DNA of 64,000 nucleotides, taken from assembly GCF_008704495.1 (NCBI RefSeq), contig NZ_CP023699.1:5642001-5706000 (forward strand). Direction: 5' to 3'. The notes below the pieces were generated by a model, which searched no databases, had not been told where the DNA came from, and worked only from the letters and a program-made list of their open reading frames with translations. The DNA is from Streptomyces kanamyceticus. GTDB taxonomy: Bacteria; Actinomycetota; Actinomycetes; Streptomycetales; Streptomycetaceae. The position numbers and the translations under genes were made by a program. Below, piece after piece: positions 50,478 to 59,049 of this stretch; the stretch's first letter is position 1, and each line of letters opens with the position of its first letter.

Positions 50478-51659
50478 TCACCCCCGCCCCAACACCACCG
50501 TCCCCGAAGAGCAGAACCACCCACCCGTCCCCGAAGCCACCGCCAGTTTCGGCAGGTCGCCGTCGGGGCGGCGGACCTGTCCTTCGCCCGCCTGGCCGCG
50601 CAGTTGCCGTACCGCCTCCACGAGCAGGAACAGGCCCCGCATGCCCGGGTGTTGGGCGGAGAGGCCGCCGCCGTCCGTGTTGGTCGGCAGTTCGCCGTCC
50701 CGCAGCAGTCTGCCCTTCTCCACGAAGGCGCCGCCCTCGCCCTTGGCGCAGAAGCCGAGGTCCTCCAGGGTCACCATCGTCATATAGGTGAAGGCGTCGT
50801 AGATCTGCGCGATGTCGATGTCGGCGGGCCGCACGCCCGCGCGTTCGAACGCGAGGCGGCCGCTGATCGCTGCCGGGGAGACCGTGAAGTCGTCCCACTC
50901 GGACATCGTGGTGTGCGAGACGTGCTCGCCCGCGCCGAGCACCCACACCGGCTCGGACGCGCAGTCCTGTACGTAGTCCTCGGCGGCCAGCAGGACCGCG
51001 CAGCCGCCGTCGGAGCGTATGCAGCAGTGCAGTTTGGTGAACGGGTCCGCGATCATCGGGCCGCTCAGGACGTCGTCGACGGTGATCGGGTCGCGGTACA
51101 TCGCGTCCGGATTGGCCGCCGCGTTCGCCCGTGCCTGGACGGCCACCGAGGCGAGCTGTTCGAGGGTCGTGCCGTATTCGTGCATGTGGCGGCGCGCGGC
51201 CATCGCGTACTTCGCGATCAGGGAGTGCCCGTAGGGGACTTCGAACTGCAGCGGGCCCCGCGCGCCGAACGACAGGTTGGACGTGCGCCGTTTCGCCTTG
51301 ATGTCCGCGCGGGCCGTCGAGCCGTACACGAGGAGCACGGCGTTCGCCCGACCCGCCGCGATCGCCTCCGCCGCGTGCGCCGCCATCACCTCCCAGGTGG
51401 CTCCGCCGACCGAAGTCGAGTCCACCCAAAGGGGTTTGAGCCCCAGGTACTCCGCGACCTCGACCGGTGCGAGCGTGCCGAGGCCCGCCGACGCGACCCC
51501 GTCGATCACCTCGCGGCCGAGCCCGGAGTCGGCGAGCGCGCGACGGGCGGCCTGGGCGTGCAGGGCGTAGGGCGTGGCCTCGTCGACCCGGCCGCAGTCC
51601 GAGAGGGCCACGCCGACGACGGCGACCTTGCGGGAGGTGGAGCGGGTAGCTGTAGCCAT
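50478..51659 (-). CDS. SCP-x/Ltp-type thiolase-fold protein
   Basis: A 393-residue thiolase-superfamily protein. VAVVGVALSDCG opens the fold, AAHAAEAIAAGRANAVLLVYG follows, and the C-terminal half has AQIYDAFTYMTMVTLEDLGFCAKGEGG and LPTNTDGGGLSAQHPG. At the position of the nucleophilic Cys of true thiolases it reads VGGATWEVMA, with no Cys. Loss of that Cys, together with DUF35 partners, is known for Ltp2-type retro-aldolases of steroid side-chain breakdown; this protein probably cleaves by the same kind of reaction. An operator lies 5 bases from its ATG. Confidence 0.88.
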   Translation of the reverse strand: MATATRSTSRKVAVVGVALSDCGRVDEATPYALHAQAARRALADSGLGREVIDGVASAGLGTLAPVEVAEYLGLKPLWVDSTSVGGATWEVMAAHAAEAIAAGRANAVLLVYGSTARADIKAKRRTSNLSFGARGPLQFEVPYGHSLIAKYAMAARRHMHEYGTTLEQLASVAVQARANAAANPDAMYRDPITVDDVLSGPMIADPFTKLHCCIRSDGGCAVLLAAEDYVQDCASEPVWVLGAGEHVSHTTMSEWDDFTVSPAAISGRLAFERAGVRPADIDIAQIYDAFTYMTMVTLEDLGFCAKGEGGAFVEKGRLLRDGELPTNTDGGGLSAQHPGMRGLFLLVEAVRQLRGQAGEGQVRRPDGDLPKLAVASGTGGWFCSSGTVVLGRG

Positions 51660-51663
51660 GATT

Positions 51664-51678
51664 CTGACGGTACATCAG
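51664..51678. promoter_or_regulatory. TetR-type operator, site 9
   Basis: CTGACGGTACATCAG, one arm mismatch, 5 bases before the thiolase ATG at 51659. A site this close to the start implies a very short or absent leader. Confidence 0.7.
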
Positions 51679-51807
51679 ATAACCACTGCCGGTGGAGGGG
51701 TGAGATCGCTCCGGAACTCCGGGATTCCAGGACTCCAGGAGGGCGGGACCCGCCCGCCACCCCACCTCCCGTCACCACTCTGTGCATATCGCCGCCACCG
51801 GCCTAAC

Positions 51808-51822
51808 ATGACGGCCCGTCAG
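51808..51822. promoter_or_regulatory. TetR-type operator, site 10
   Basis: ATGACGGCCCGTCAG, one arm mismatch, 41 bases before the acyl-CoA dehydrogenase ATG at 51864. Confidence 0.68.
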
Positions 51823-51863
51823 ATCTGGGTCCGGGTCGTCCGACCCGGGGGAGGAGCCTGCCG

Positions 51864-53201
51864 ATGGACGCCGCCTTCAGTGCGGAGCAGGGCGAGATCC
51901 GCCGCACTCTTCGCGAAGTGATCACCAAACGCTGCGGCCCCGACGAGGTCAAGGCCGCTGTGCGCACCCCTGCCGGGTACGACGCCGCCCTCTGGGCCGC
52001 CCTCGCCGAACAGCTCGGCCTTCCGGGGCTCGCGCTCCCGGACACGTATGGAGGCGTGGGCTGCACGCCCGCCGAACTAGCGCTTGGCTGCGAGGAGTTG
52101 GGGCGGGCCCTCGCGCCGTCCCCGCTCTTCGCCACCGCCGTGCTCGCCGCCCCGCTGATCCTCGCGCTCGGCACCGACGAACAGCGCGCCGAACTGCTTC
52201 CCCGCATCGCCGCGGGCGAGCTGACCGCGACGCTCGCCGTGCCCGGCGCCGGGCTCGCCACGGCGCTCGGCCTGGTCGGCGACAACACCGGCGACTGGGC
52301 CGGTGGCGGTCGCGCGGGCGGGGTGCAGGCCAGGCTCTCGGAGGGCGGGTGGCGGCTCTACGGGCAGGCCGAGCAGGTCCTCGACGGGCACAGCGCTGGG
52401 CTGCTCGTGGTGGCCGCGCACGCGGGTGGCTTCGCCCGTTCCCGTACGCTCCTCTTCCTCGTGCGCGAGGGAGCCGCGGGCATGGTGCGGGCGCGGCAGA
52501 CCGCACTCGACGAGACCCGCACCCAGGCGCGCGTCGAACTGCGCGACGTCGAGGCGGAGTTGTTGGGCGACGACCAGGTTGTCGGCCAGGATGTCGGCCA
52601 AGGTGACGGCCAGGGTGTCGGCCAAGGTGACGGCCAAGGCGATCAGCAGGGTGGCGACCGGGTCGACGTGCCCGCCGCGCTCGCCGCCGTCGGCGACGTC
52701 GCCGCCACCGTCGTCGCCGCAGAGGCCGTCGGCGCCGCCGACCGGGTCATGGAGCGCACCGTCGAATACGTCAAGCAGCGCGAGCAGTTCGGCCGCGCCA
52801 TCGGGTCCTTCCAGGCGGTCAAGCACCGCCTCGCCGACGTGTACGTCCAGGTGCAGGCCGCCAGGTCGGCCGCCTACTACGCGGCGTGGGCCGCGGGAGC
52901 CGAGGCCGCGGGCTTCGGCGGGCAGGGCGCCGAACGGGCCGGTGGGCTCGCCCTCGCGCAGGGCCTCGACGCGCTGCGCACCGCCGCGTCCGAGGCGGTA
53001 CAGCTGCACGGCGGCATCGGCTTCACCTGGGAGCACGAGGCCCATCTGTACTTCAAGCGGGCGTCGAGCGACGAGCTGCTCTTCGGGCCCGTCCACCGGC
53101 TGCGGGCCCGCGCGGCCGAACGCGCGGAGCTGTTCGAGGAGGGCGTACGACAGGAGGCGGCCGTGCCCCACGCCGCCGCCGAGCTCGGAGAGGCCGTCTG
53201 A
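51864..53201 (+). CDS. Acyl-CoA dehydrogenase with Gly/Gln insert
   Basis: A 445-residue acyl-CoA dehydrogenase of the partner-subunit type: LGLPGLALPDTYGGVGCTPAEL, LRDVEAELLG in the middle, YVKQREQFGRAIGSFQAVKHRLADVYVQ, and HGGIGFTWEHEAHLYFKRA near the end. Between LLG and VPAALAAV lies a low-complexity insert (about 235-268) in which VGQGDGQG repeats, encoded by a short DNA repeat (about 52575-52650). It lies at the junction of the middle and C-terminal domains. The next gene overlaps its stop (TGATG). It could pair with the subunit encoded at 33580-34851. Confidence 0.88.
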   Translation: MDAAFSAEQGEIRRTLREVITKRCGPDEVKAAVRTPAGYDAALWAALAEQLGLPGLALPDTYGGVGCTPAELALGCEELGRALAPSPLFATAVLAAPLILALGTDEQRAELLPRIAAGELTATLAVPGAGLATALGLVGDNTGDWAGGGRAGGVQARLSEGGWRLYGQAEQVLDGHSAGLLVVAAHAGGFARSRTLLFLVREGAAGMVRARQTALDETRTQARVELRDVEAELLGDDQVVGQDVGQGDGQGVGQGDGQGDQQGGDRVDVPAALAAVGDVAATVVAAEAVGAADRVMERTVEYVKQREQFGRAIGSFQAVKHRLADVYVQVQAARSAAYYAAWAAGAEAAGFGGQGAERAGGLALAQGLDALRTAASEAVQLHGGIGFTWEHEAHLYFKRASSDELLFGPVHRLRARAAERAELFEEGVRQEAAVPHAAAELGEAV

Positions 53202-53674
53202 TGCCACCGGGCGTACGTCTGATGCAGAAGGTGTCGTCCACCCGGACGTTCGCGAAAGTCGCGCCGCACTTCATCCCCGCGATGGACCGCGCGGTGCACC
53301 GGCTGACCCGCGGCAAGGTGCTGCTCAGCGCGAAGATGCTGCCGGGGGTGATCCTGACGGTGCGGGGGGCCAGGAGCGGGCTCCCCAGGCGTACGCCGCT
53401 GGCGTGCATGCCGCAGGAGAGCACGGGCGGCTGGGTGCTCATCGGCTCCAACTTCGGGCGCCCTGGGCACCCCGCCTGGACCGCCAACCTGCTGGCCCAC
53501 CCGGACGCCGACGTCAACTGGCGGGGCGCGGACATCCCGGTGCGGGCGCGGCTGTTGGAAGGGGAGGAGCGGGCGGCCGTATGGCAGGAGGCGCTGGTGT
53601 TCTGGCCGCCGTACGCCGCGTATCAATCCCGGATCGAGCGGGAGATCCGCCTGTTCAGGCTGGAGCGCCGCTGA
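53201..53674 (+). CDS. F420-dependent nitroreductase-family (Ddn-like) protein
   Basis: A 157-residue split-barrel protein. The family landmarks are LTRGKVLLSAKMLPGVILTVRGARSGLPRRTPLACMP (about 35-70), WVLIGSNFGRPGHPAWTANLLAHP (about 78-101) and ADIPVRARLL, where G-S-x-x-G-x-P-x-x-P-x-W-x-x-N-L is the F420-binding signature of DUF385/Ddn proteins. It would reduce quinones, enones or nitro compounds with F420H2. It is translationally coupled to the acyl-CoA dehydrogenase. A role in saturating a ring enone of the substrate is attractive but not shown. Confidence 0.88.
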   Translation: MPPGVRLMQKVSSTRTFAKVAPHFIPAMDRAVHRLTRGKVLLSAKMLPGVILTVRGARSGLPRRTPLACMPQESTGGWVLIGSNFGRPGHPAWTANLLAHPDADVNWRGADIPVRARLLEGEERAAVWQEALVFWPPYAAYQSRIEREIRLFRLERR

Positions 53675-53861
53675 GTGGACCACTGGGCGTGCGGCCGAGT
53701 GTGCCGCTGAGCGCGCCGCTCCCGAGCAGCGCTGAGACCACAGCGGCGGATCACCTCCATGAGGCTGATCCGCCGCGCGGCTGACAGGAATCGCGTGCTG
53801 CTGAGGTGCCGACGAAGTACCGCCGAGGCACCACAGGGAAGAGTGGAAGGGAGCCCTCGGG

Positions 53862-54509
53862 CTACTTCGTCGGCTTCTTCCCGGTCACGCCCAAATGCAC
53901 CAACAATGCCAGATTCGGCTTCAGTTCGGCCTGCTTCACACCCCAGGTCTGGAAGCCGCGCTGGTGCGAGGCGACCGCGGCGAGCATCGCGACCAGGGAA
54001 CCGGCCATCGCCGCGGGGCTGACGTCCTTGTCGACCTTCCCCTTGGCCTGCAGCTCCTTCACCGTGTCGGTAAGGGAGTTGTTGACCGAGTTGAGGATCT
54101 TCATCCGGATCTTGTAGAAGCGCTTGTCGCCCTCGGCGGCGCCCAGGTCGACGACGCGCAGGATCGCGTCGTTCTTGCGCCAGAAGTCGAGGAACCCGTC
54201 GACCAGGTCCTGGGAGGTCTGCCAGCCCGCCTTGCCGACCCATGAGCGGCCGTCGAGCAGCTGCGTCAACTCGGCGCCCTCCGCGGCCATTTGCTCCGCG
54301 ATTTCCAGGACCGCGCCTTCCACGTCCGGGAAGTACTGGTAGAACGTCGCGGGTGAAGTGCCCGCCTTCCGGGCGACGTCGATGACTTTGACGTCCCGGT
54401 AGGGCGAGGAGCTGAGCATCTCGCTGAGGCAGTCGAGCAGTTTCTGACGTGTCGCCTGACCACGTCGACCGGCCACACGGCCGTCGACGGTACGTACCTG
54501 TCCTGTCAT
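53862..54509 (-). CDS. TetR-family regulator, likely regulator of the acyl-CoA regulon
   Basis: A 215-residue TetR protein. The HTH is at about 16-65 (RRGQATRQKLLDCLSEML, then DVKVIDVARKAGTSPATFYQYFPDVEGAVLEI), and the ligand/dimer domain follows. The wording resembles regulators of mycobacterial FadE/steroid-type clusters. It is the only TetR gene in the 37-kb catabolic block, so it is the best candidate to bind CTGAC-N5-GTCAG; an acyl-CoA would be the expected inducer. A degenerate copy of the motif (CTGTCATGCCGTCAG, 54503-54517) overlaps its own start codon and could mediate autoregulation. Confidence 0.88.
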   Translation of the reverse strand: MTGQVRTVDGRVAGRRGQATRQKLLDCLSEMLSSSPYRDVKVIDVARKAGTSPATFYQYFPDVEGAVLEIAEQMAAEGAELTQLLDGRSWVGKAGWQTSQDLVDGFLDFWRKNDAILRVVDLGAAEGDKRFYKIRMKILNSVNNSLTDTVKELQAKGKVDKDVSPAAMAGSLVAMLAAVASHQRGFQTWGVKQAELKPNLALLVHLGVTGKKPTK

Positions 54510-54797
54510 GCCGTCAGCTTACCGAGGGGTGATCGGAGCGCGATTCGGCCGAGTGCAAATGGGGTTGGGGCGCGTAGGGGCGGCCCTCCGCGCGTCCGGA
54601 AATAATTGAGCAAATGTTCGAATCGTGGTGATGTGGGGGCGGGGATTTGTCCTTAGACACCCCGATCCCGCCCCGGGTTCGCCACGACCGGCTCGGACAG
54701 GAAGAATCAGGGTGCGTGCCGCCGTAGCGGCTCGGTGGTGAGACGCTGCACGGGGCTGCCTTGTACGGCGGCCGCGTACGGGGAGGTGGCAGGGCAA

Positions 54798-57170
54798 GTG
54801 GTGGATCAGCTGACGCAGCACGATCCCAGGCGGATCGGCCCGTTCGAGGTCCTCGGCAGGCTGGGCGCCGGAGGCATGGGCCTGGTCTATCTCGCGCGCT
54901 CCGCGTCGGGACGACGCGTGGCGATCAAGACAGTGCGGACCGAGCTCGCCGAGGACCAGCTGTTCCGCGTCCGCTTCACGCGCGAGGTGGAGGCGGCGCG
55001 GGCCGTGTCCGGCTTCTACACGGCGGCCGTCGTGGACGCCGACCCGCGCGCGGCGGTGCCGTGGCTCGCCACGGCGTACGTCCCCGCGCCCTCGCTCGAG
55101 GAAATAGTGAATGAACACGGGCCGCTGCCCACCCAGGCGGTGCGCTGGCTGGCGGCGGGCGTGGCCGAGGCCCTGGAGTCCATCCACGGCGCGGGCCTGG
55201 TCCACCGTGACCTCAAGCCGTCGAACGTCCTCGTGGTGGAGGACGGGCCGCGCGTCATCGACTTCGGCATCGCGTCCGGCGTCTCCAACACCCGGCTGAC
55301 CATGACGAACGTCGCCGTGGGCACCCCCGCGTACATGTCGCCCGAGCAGGCCAAGGACTCGCGGAGCGTGACCGGCGCCAGCGATGTCTTCTCGCTCGGC
55401 TCGATGCTCGTCTTCGCCGCCACCGGGCACGCGCCCTTCCACGGCGCGAACCCCGTCGAGACCGTCTTCATGCTGCTCCGCGAGGGCCCTGACCTCGAAG
55501 GACTCCCGGACGAGCTGCGTCCGCTCATCGAGACGTGCATGCAGATGGAGGCGGCGCTCCGGCCCACCCCCGCCGACCTCCAGGCCCAGCTCGCACCCCA
55601 CCTCTTCGCCTCCGAGAGCGCCGACGGCGACGACAGCGGCACCGCGTCCGCGTGGCTGCCCGAGCGGGCCGTCGCGCTCATCGAGGCGCGCAGGGGCGGC
55701 CGCCCGCCCGCCAGGGCGGCGGTCACCGGCGCGCGCAGCGGCGGCCGCGGCGCCGCCGCCCCGGTCACCGCGCCGCCGCCCCCGCAGCGGCCCCCGGCGC
55801 CCCCGGCGCCCGCGCCGTCCCAGGCGCCGTTCGCGCCCGCGCCCGACGCCGGGCCCGTGCGGCTCGCCGGGGCGAAGGTGTCGATCGGTCCCGGACCGCG
55901 GGTCGCCGCGGCCCGCTCGGCCCCCGGGCCCGGCGACACCGGGCTCGCCGCCTCCTGGTCGCGCTCCAAGGTCGCGGCCAACGGCATCGCGCCCGCGGCG
56001 CCCGCCCCGGTGCCCGCGCCCGCACCTGCCCCGGACACGACGTCCTGGCGGCCGTGGCGCTTCCGCATGTCCAACGACGTATGGGGCACGCCCGCCGTCG
56101 CCGGGAACCTCGTTTACGTCACCTCCTTCGAGGTGCACGCCCTGGACGTCTCCACCGGCCGCCGCAGCTTCAAGACGCGGGACGTCGCCTGGTCGCTCGC
56201 CGTCGCCGACGGACGCATCCACGCCTCGGACGGCCCCACGCTCTACGCCCTGGACGGTACCGACGGATCCGACCTGTGGCGCCTGCCGACCGACGCCTGG
56301 GTCTACTCCCTCCAGGCCGACAGGGGCACCGTCGTCACCGGCACGCGCGGCGGCGGCGTCCAGGCGTGGGAGGCGGCCAACGGCGAGAAGCTCTGGGAGA
56401 TCACCGGGGCGCAGACCGACTTCGAGACGCCGGAGGCCGGGCCCGCCGTGTTCGACGGCACGGTGTACGTCTGGAAGGACGCGCGCCTGCGCGCCCTGGA
56501 GGCACGCACCGGCGAGGAACGCTGGTCGTACCCCGTCGGCGACACGGCCTCCTGCGGCGGCGTCCCGGTGCGGCTCACCCAGGCGCAGGACGGCTACGTG
56601 TACGTCGCCGCGGGCAGCCGGGTCCTCGCGATCGACGTGGCGGGCGGCCACGTCCGCTGGCACTTCGAGGCGCCCGCCGCCTTCCTGTGCCCGCCCGCGT
56701 TCGCGCCGGGGCCCGCGGTGACGGGCGGCGGCGTCTACCTCGCCGACTACCTGGGCACGGTGTACGCGCTCGACGCGACCGACGGCCGCGACCGGTGGCG
56801 CATCGCCACCGAGTCCCGCTCCTCCATCGAGCCCGTCCTCGTCGCCGACGGCCACGTCCACGTGGGCAGCGGCAAGGGGCTCTACACCCTGGACGCGGTC
56901 ACGGGCACGCCGAAGTGGCGGTTCCAGGCGGGCGGCGAGATCGTCGGCACGCCCGTCGTCGCCGACCGGCGCATCCACTTCGGCTCCACGGACCACCTCC
57001 TCTACACGCTCAAGGCCGACGACGGCCGACTGCGCTGGAAGCTCGCCACGGGCGGGGAGATCACCGGGGCTCCGGTGGTGCGGGACGGGGTCGTGTACGC
57101 GTGCAGCAAGGACCGCTGCGTGTACGCGCTGGACGCGGAGCGGGGGACGGGGACGTCGCCGAGGTCCTGA
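54798..57170 (+). CDS. Ser/Thr protein kinase with PQQ beta-propeller
   Basis: About 790 residues. The Hanks-type kinase domain (about 12-270) has the glycine loop LGAGGMGLVY, Lys44, HRDLKPSN (136-143) and DFG (155-157). A Pro/Ala-rich linker (about 290-415) and an outer-membrane-BamB-like PQQ propeller (about 420-785) follow, with repeats such as VYALDATDGRDRWRIAT and LYTLDAVTGTPKWRFQAGG. No transmembrane helix is seen between kinase and propeller, unlike many bacterial kinases of this build, so both parts would be cytosolic. GTG 54798 (VVDQLTQHDPRRIGPFEV) is the usual start of relatives; longer frames start at 54735 or 54786. No targets are encoded nearby. Confidence 0.9.
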   Translation: MVDQLTQHDPRRIGPFEVLGRLGAGGMGLVYLARSASGRRVAIKTVRTELAEDQLFRVRFTREVEAARAVSGFYTAAVVDADPRAAVPWLATAYVPAPSLEEIVNEHGPLPTQAVRWLAAGVAEALESIHGAGLVHRDLKPSNVLVVEDGPRVIDFGIASGVSNTRLTMTNVAVGTPAYMSPEQAKDSRSVTGASDVFSLGSMLVFAATGHAPFHGANPVETVFMLLREGPDLEGLPDELRPLIETCMQMEAALRPTPADLQAQLAPHLFASESADGDDSGTASAWLPERAVALIEARRGGRPPARAAVTGARSGGRGAAAPVTAPPPPQRPPAPPAPAPSQAPFAPAPDAGPVRLAGAKVSIGPGPRVAAARSAPGPGDTGLAASWSRSKVAANGIAPAAPAPVPAPAPAPDTTSWRPWRFRMSNDVWGTPAVAGNLVYVTSFEVHALDVSTGRRSFKTRDVAWSLAVADGRIHASDGPTLYALDGTDGSDLWRLPTDAWVYSLQADRGTVVTGTRGGGVQAWEAANGEKLWEITGAQTDFETPEAGPAVFDGTVYVWKDARLRALEARTGEERWSYPVGDTASCGGVPVRLTQAQDGYVYVAAGSRVLAIDVAGGHVRWHFEAPAAFLCPPAFAPGPAVTGGGVYLADYLGTVYALDATDGRDRWRIATESRSSIEPVLVADGHVHVGSGKGLYTLDAVTGTPKWRFQAGGEIVGTPVVADRRIHFGSTDHLLYTLKADDGRLRWKLATGGEITGAPVVRDGVVYACSKDRCVYALDAERGTGTSPRS

Positions 57171-57195
57171 CCGGGGCCCGGACCTGGCTCTGGCG

Positions 57196-57729
57196 TTAGC
57201 CGCGCGGGGGCCAGCCGTCGCCGTCCAGGGTCGGGACCGGGGGTGCCGGTTCCGGTCCCCGTTCCGGTTCCTGTGCCGGTGCCGACTGCGGCTCCGGAGT
57301 CGTACGGCGGCGGGTTCGGCCCGACATGACCGCCGCGCCGAGCAGCAGGAAGACGCCACCGCCGAGGCTGTTCAGGAGCCCCTGGCCGAGGCCGGAGCCG
57401 TCGCCCGCCACCGTGAGGCTGCCCTCGGCCTGGCCCTGGCGGACCATCCACAGCACCGTGAAGCCGAGGACGAGCACGCCCGCGAGCGCCACCAGGAGGC
57501 GCGCCCGCAGGACCACCCCGACCAGCGCGAGCAGCGCGGCGACGGCGAACGGCAGGAAGACGGAGCCGAGGAGCTCGGCCCTCGCGTCCGTGATCCCGGC
57601 GCCCGAGAAGAGCTCGTCTAGGCGGAAGTAACGTCCGTGACGGCCGTCGTTCCAGGCTTGGAAGGGGCTCGAGACGGCGGCCGTCGCTCCGATGAGAGCG
57701 AGGATCGACCCGAGGACGTTGCGGACCAT
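57196..57729 (-). CDS. Hypothetical membrane protein
   Basis: A 177-residue protein with four hydrophobic helices (MVRNVLGSILALIGATAAVSS, then SVFLPFAVAALLALVGVVLRARLLVALAGVLVLGFTVLWM, and GLLNSLGGGVFLLLGAAVM) and a Pro/Glu-rich C-terminal tail. ATG 57729 has AGGAGG upstream, which decides it over a longer frame. It is convergent with the kinase, 25 bases away. Function unknown. Confidence 0.78.
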   Translation of the reverse strand: MVRNVLGSILALIGATAAVSSPFQAWNDGRHGRYFRLDELFSGAGITDARAELLGSVFLPFAVAALLALVGVVLRARLLVALAGVLVLGFTVLWMVRQGQAEGSLTVAGDGSGLGQGLLNSLGGGVFLLLGAAVMSGRTRRRTTPEPQSAPAQEPERGPEPAPPVPTLDGDGWPPRG

Positions 57730-57826
57730 GTCGGGCCTCCTCGTGGGTGCACCGTGCAACCGTGTGTCTCTCAAGATCGACGCTACGCCGGGTGCGTGAC
57801 CCCCGCCAGATGACGACACTTGCCCC

Positions 57827-58999
57827 ATGGACCCTCACCCGCGCGCCTGGTGGGCGCACCGCCAGGGACTGGACGGCACCCTGCTCGGGGCCGCGCCCGC
57901 CGACGTGCTCGCCCGCACCGGCTGGGCCCGCTCCGTCGGCGGTTCAGGACCCTACCTGGGGCTGCGCGCCCGCTGCGGCGCCTCGCGCGAGGAGATCGAC
58001 GCGGCCGTCGCCCGCCTGGAGATCCACGAGCTGCCCGCAGCCCGCGGCTGCGCCTACGTCCTGCCCGCCGCCGACTACGCCCTCGGCCTCACCGTGGGCG
58101 CCCACGCCCCGCTGGCCGAGGCCCGGCAGGCCGCGAAGCACCTGGGGGTGACGGAGGCCGAGGTGGAGGGCCTGTGCGTCGCGGTGCACGACGCGCTCGG
58201 CGACGTCCCGCTGGATCCCGCGAAGATCAAGGCCGCCACGGGCGACGCGGTCCGGAGCCTCGGTGCCGACGGCAAGAAGCGGGGCCTGAGCACCACGCTG
58301 CCGCTCGCGCTCGGGCTGCTCCAGGCCCGCGGCCTGATCCGCCGCGTGCCGGTGGGCGGCCGCCTCGACCAGCAGCGGTACGGGTACGTCCGCTGGGACC
58401 TGGACGTCGGCGCCCGCACGGTGGAGGAGGCCCGCGCGGAGCTCGCCGCGCGCTACTTCGACTGGGCGGCCCCGGCCACGCTCGCGCACTTCCGCTGGTT
58501 CTCCGGGTTCACCGCGGCGGCGGCCAGGGCGGCGGTCGCCGGGCTCGGGCTCGTCGACGTGGGGGAGGGGCTGCTGATGCCGCCGTATCTCGTCGACGAC
58601 TTCCGGGCGTACGCGCCGCCCACCACCCCTTCGTACGCACTGCTCGCCGGGCTCGACGGCATCCACCTGCTGCACCGCGACCTCGCCAGGATCCTCGAAC
58701 CGGCCGACGCCGAGCGGGAGTTCGGCGGCAGGCGGCTCGGCGGGCTCGCGGACGCGCCCGCGCACGTCATCGTCGACCGGGGGCGGCTCGTCGGGCTCTG
58801 GGAGTACGACGTGGCGGCGCGCGAGGTGGTCTGGCGCGTGTTCGACGGGGACGGTGATCGCGGTACGGCGGCCGCCGCGCTGCGTGCCGCCGTCGCCGCC
58901 ACCGAGACCTTCGTGCGCGACGAACTCGGTGACGCGCGCGCCTTCAGCCTCGACTCCCCGAAGAGCAGGGAGCCTCGGGTGGCCGAACTGCGGGGGTGA
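57827..58999 (+). CDS. Winged-helix DNA-binding protein (HTH_42/AlkZ-like)
   Basis: A 390-residue protein of the winged-helix HTH_42 family that includes the interstrand-crosslink glycosylases AlkZ/YcaQ. The pattern AWWAHRQGLDGTLLGAAPADVLARTGW opens the fold; KKRGLSTTLPLALGLLQARGLIRRVPVGGRLDQQRYGYVRW contains the recognition wing; YFDWAAPATLAHFRWFSGF is the typical middle. I cannot confirm the catalytic Gln-x-Gln of active glycosylases, so it may only bind DNA. It is a single gene, divergent from the membrane protein. Confidence 0.75.
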   Translation: MDPHPRAWWAHRQGLDGTLLGAAPADVLARTGWARSVGGSGPYLGLRARCGASREEIDAAVARLEIHELPAARGCAYVLPAADYALGLTVGAHAPLAEARQAAKHLGVTEAEVEGLCVAVHDALGDVPLDPAKIKAATGDAVRSLGADGKKRGLSTTLPLALGLLQARGLIRRVPVGGRLDQQRYGYVRWDLDVGARTVEEARAELAARYFDWAAPATLAHFRWFSGFTAAAARAAVAGLGLVDVGEGLLMPPYLVDDFRAYAPPTTPSYALLAGLDGIHLLHRDLARILEPADAEREFGGRRLGGLADAPAHVIVDRGRLVGLWEYDVAAREVVWRVFDGDGDRGTAAAALRAAVAATETFVRDELGDARAFSLDSPKSREPRVAELRG

Positions 59000-59049
59000 G
59001 GCGGGGAGTGGTGGCCGCTGCTCACCGTTCACTGCTCACGGTTCACCAT

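Noticed and set aside
54503..54517. Thirteenth operator over the TetR start codon
   Set aside because: CTGTCATGCCGTCAG has only one intact arm; it is noted as possible autoregulation but not counted as a site.
54519..57359. 946-codon open frame on the minus strand
   Set aside because: It is an Arg/Gly/Asp-rich shadow of the Ser/Thr kinase gene; the plus-strand frame has complete kinase and PQQ motifs.
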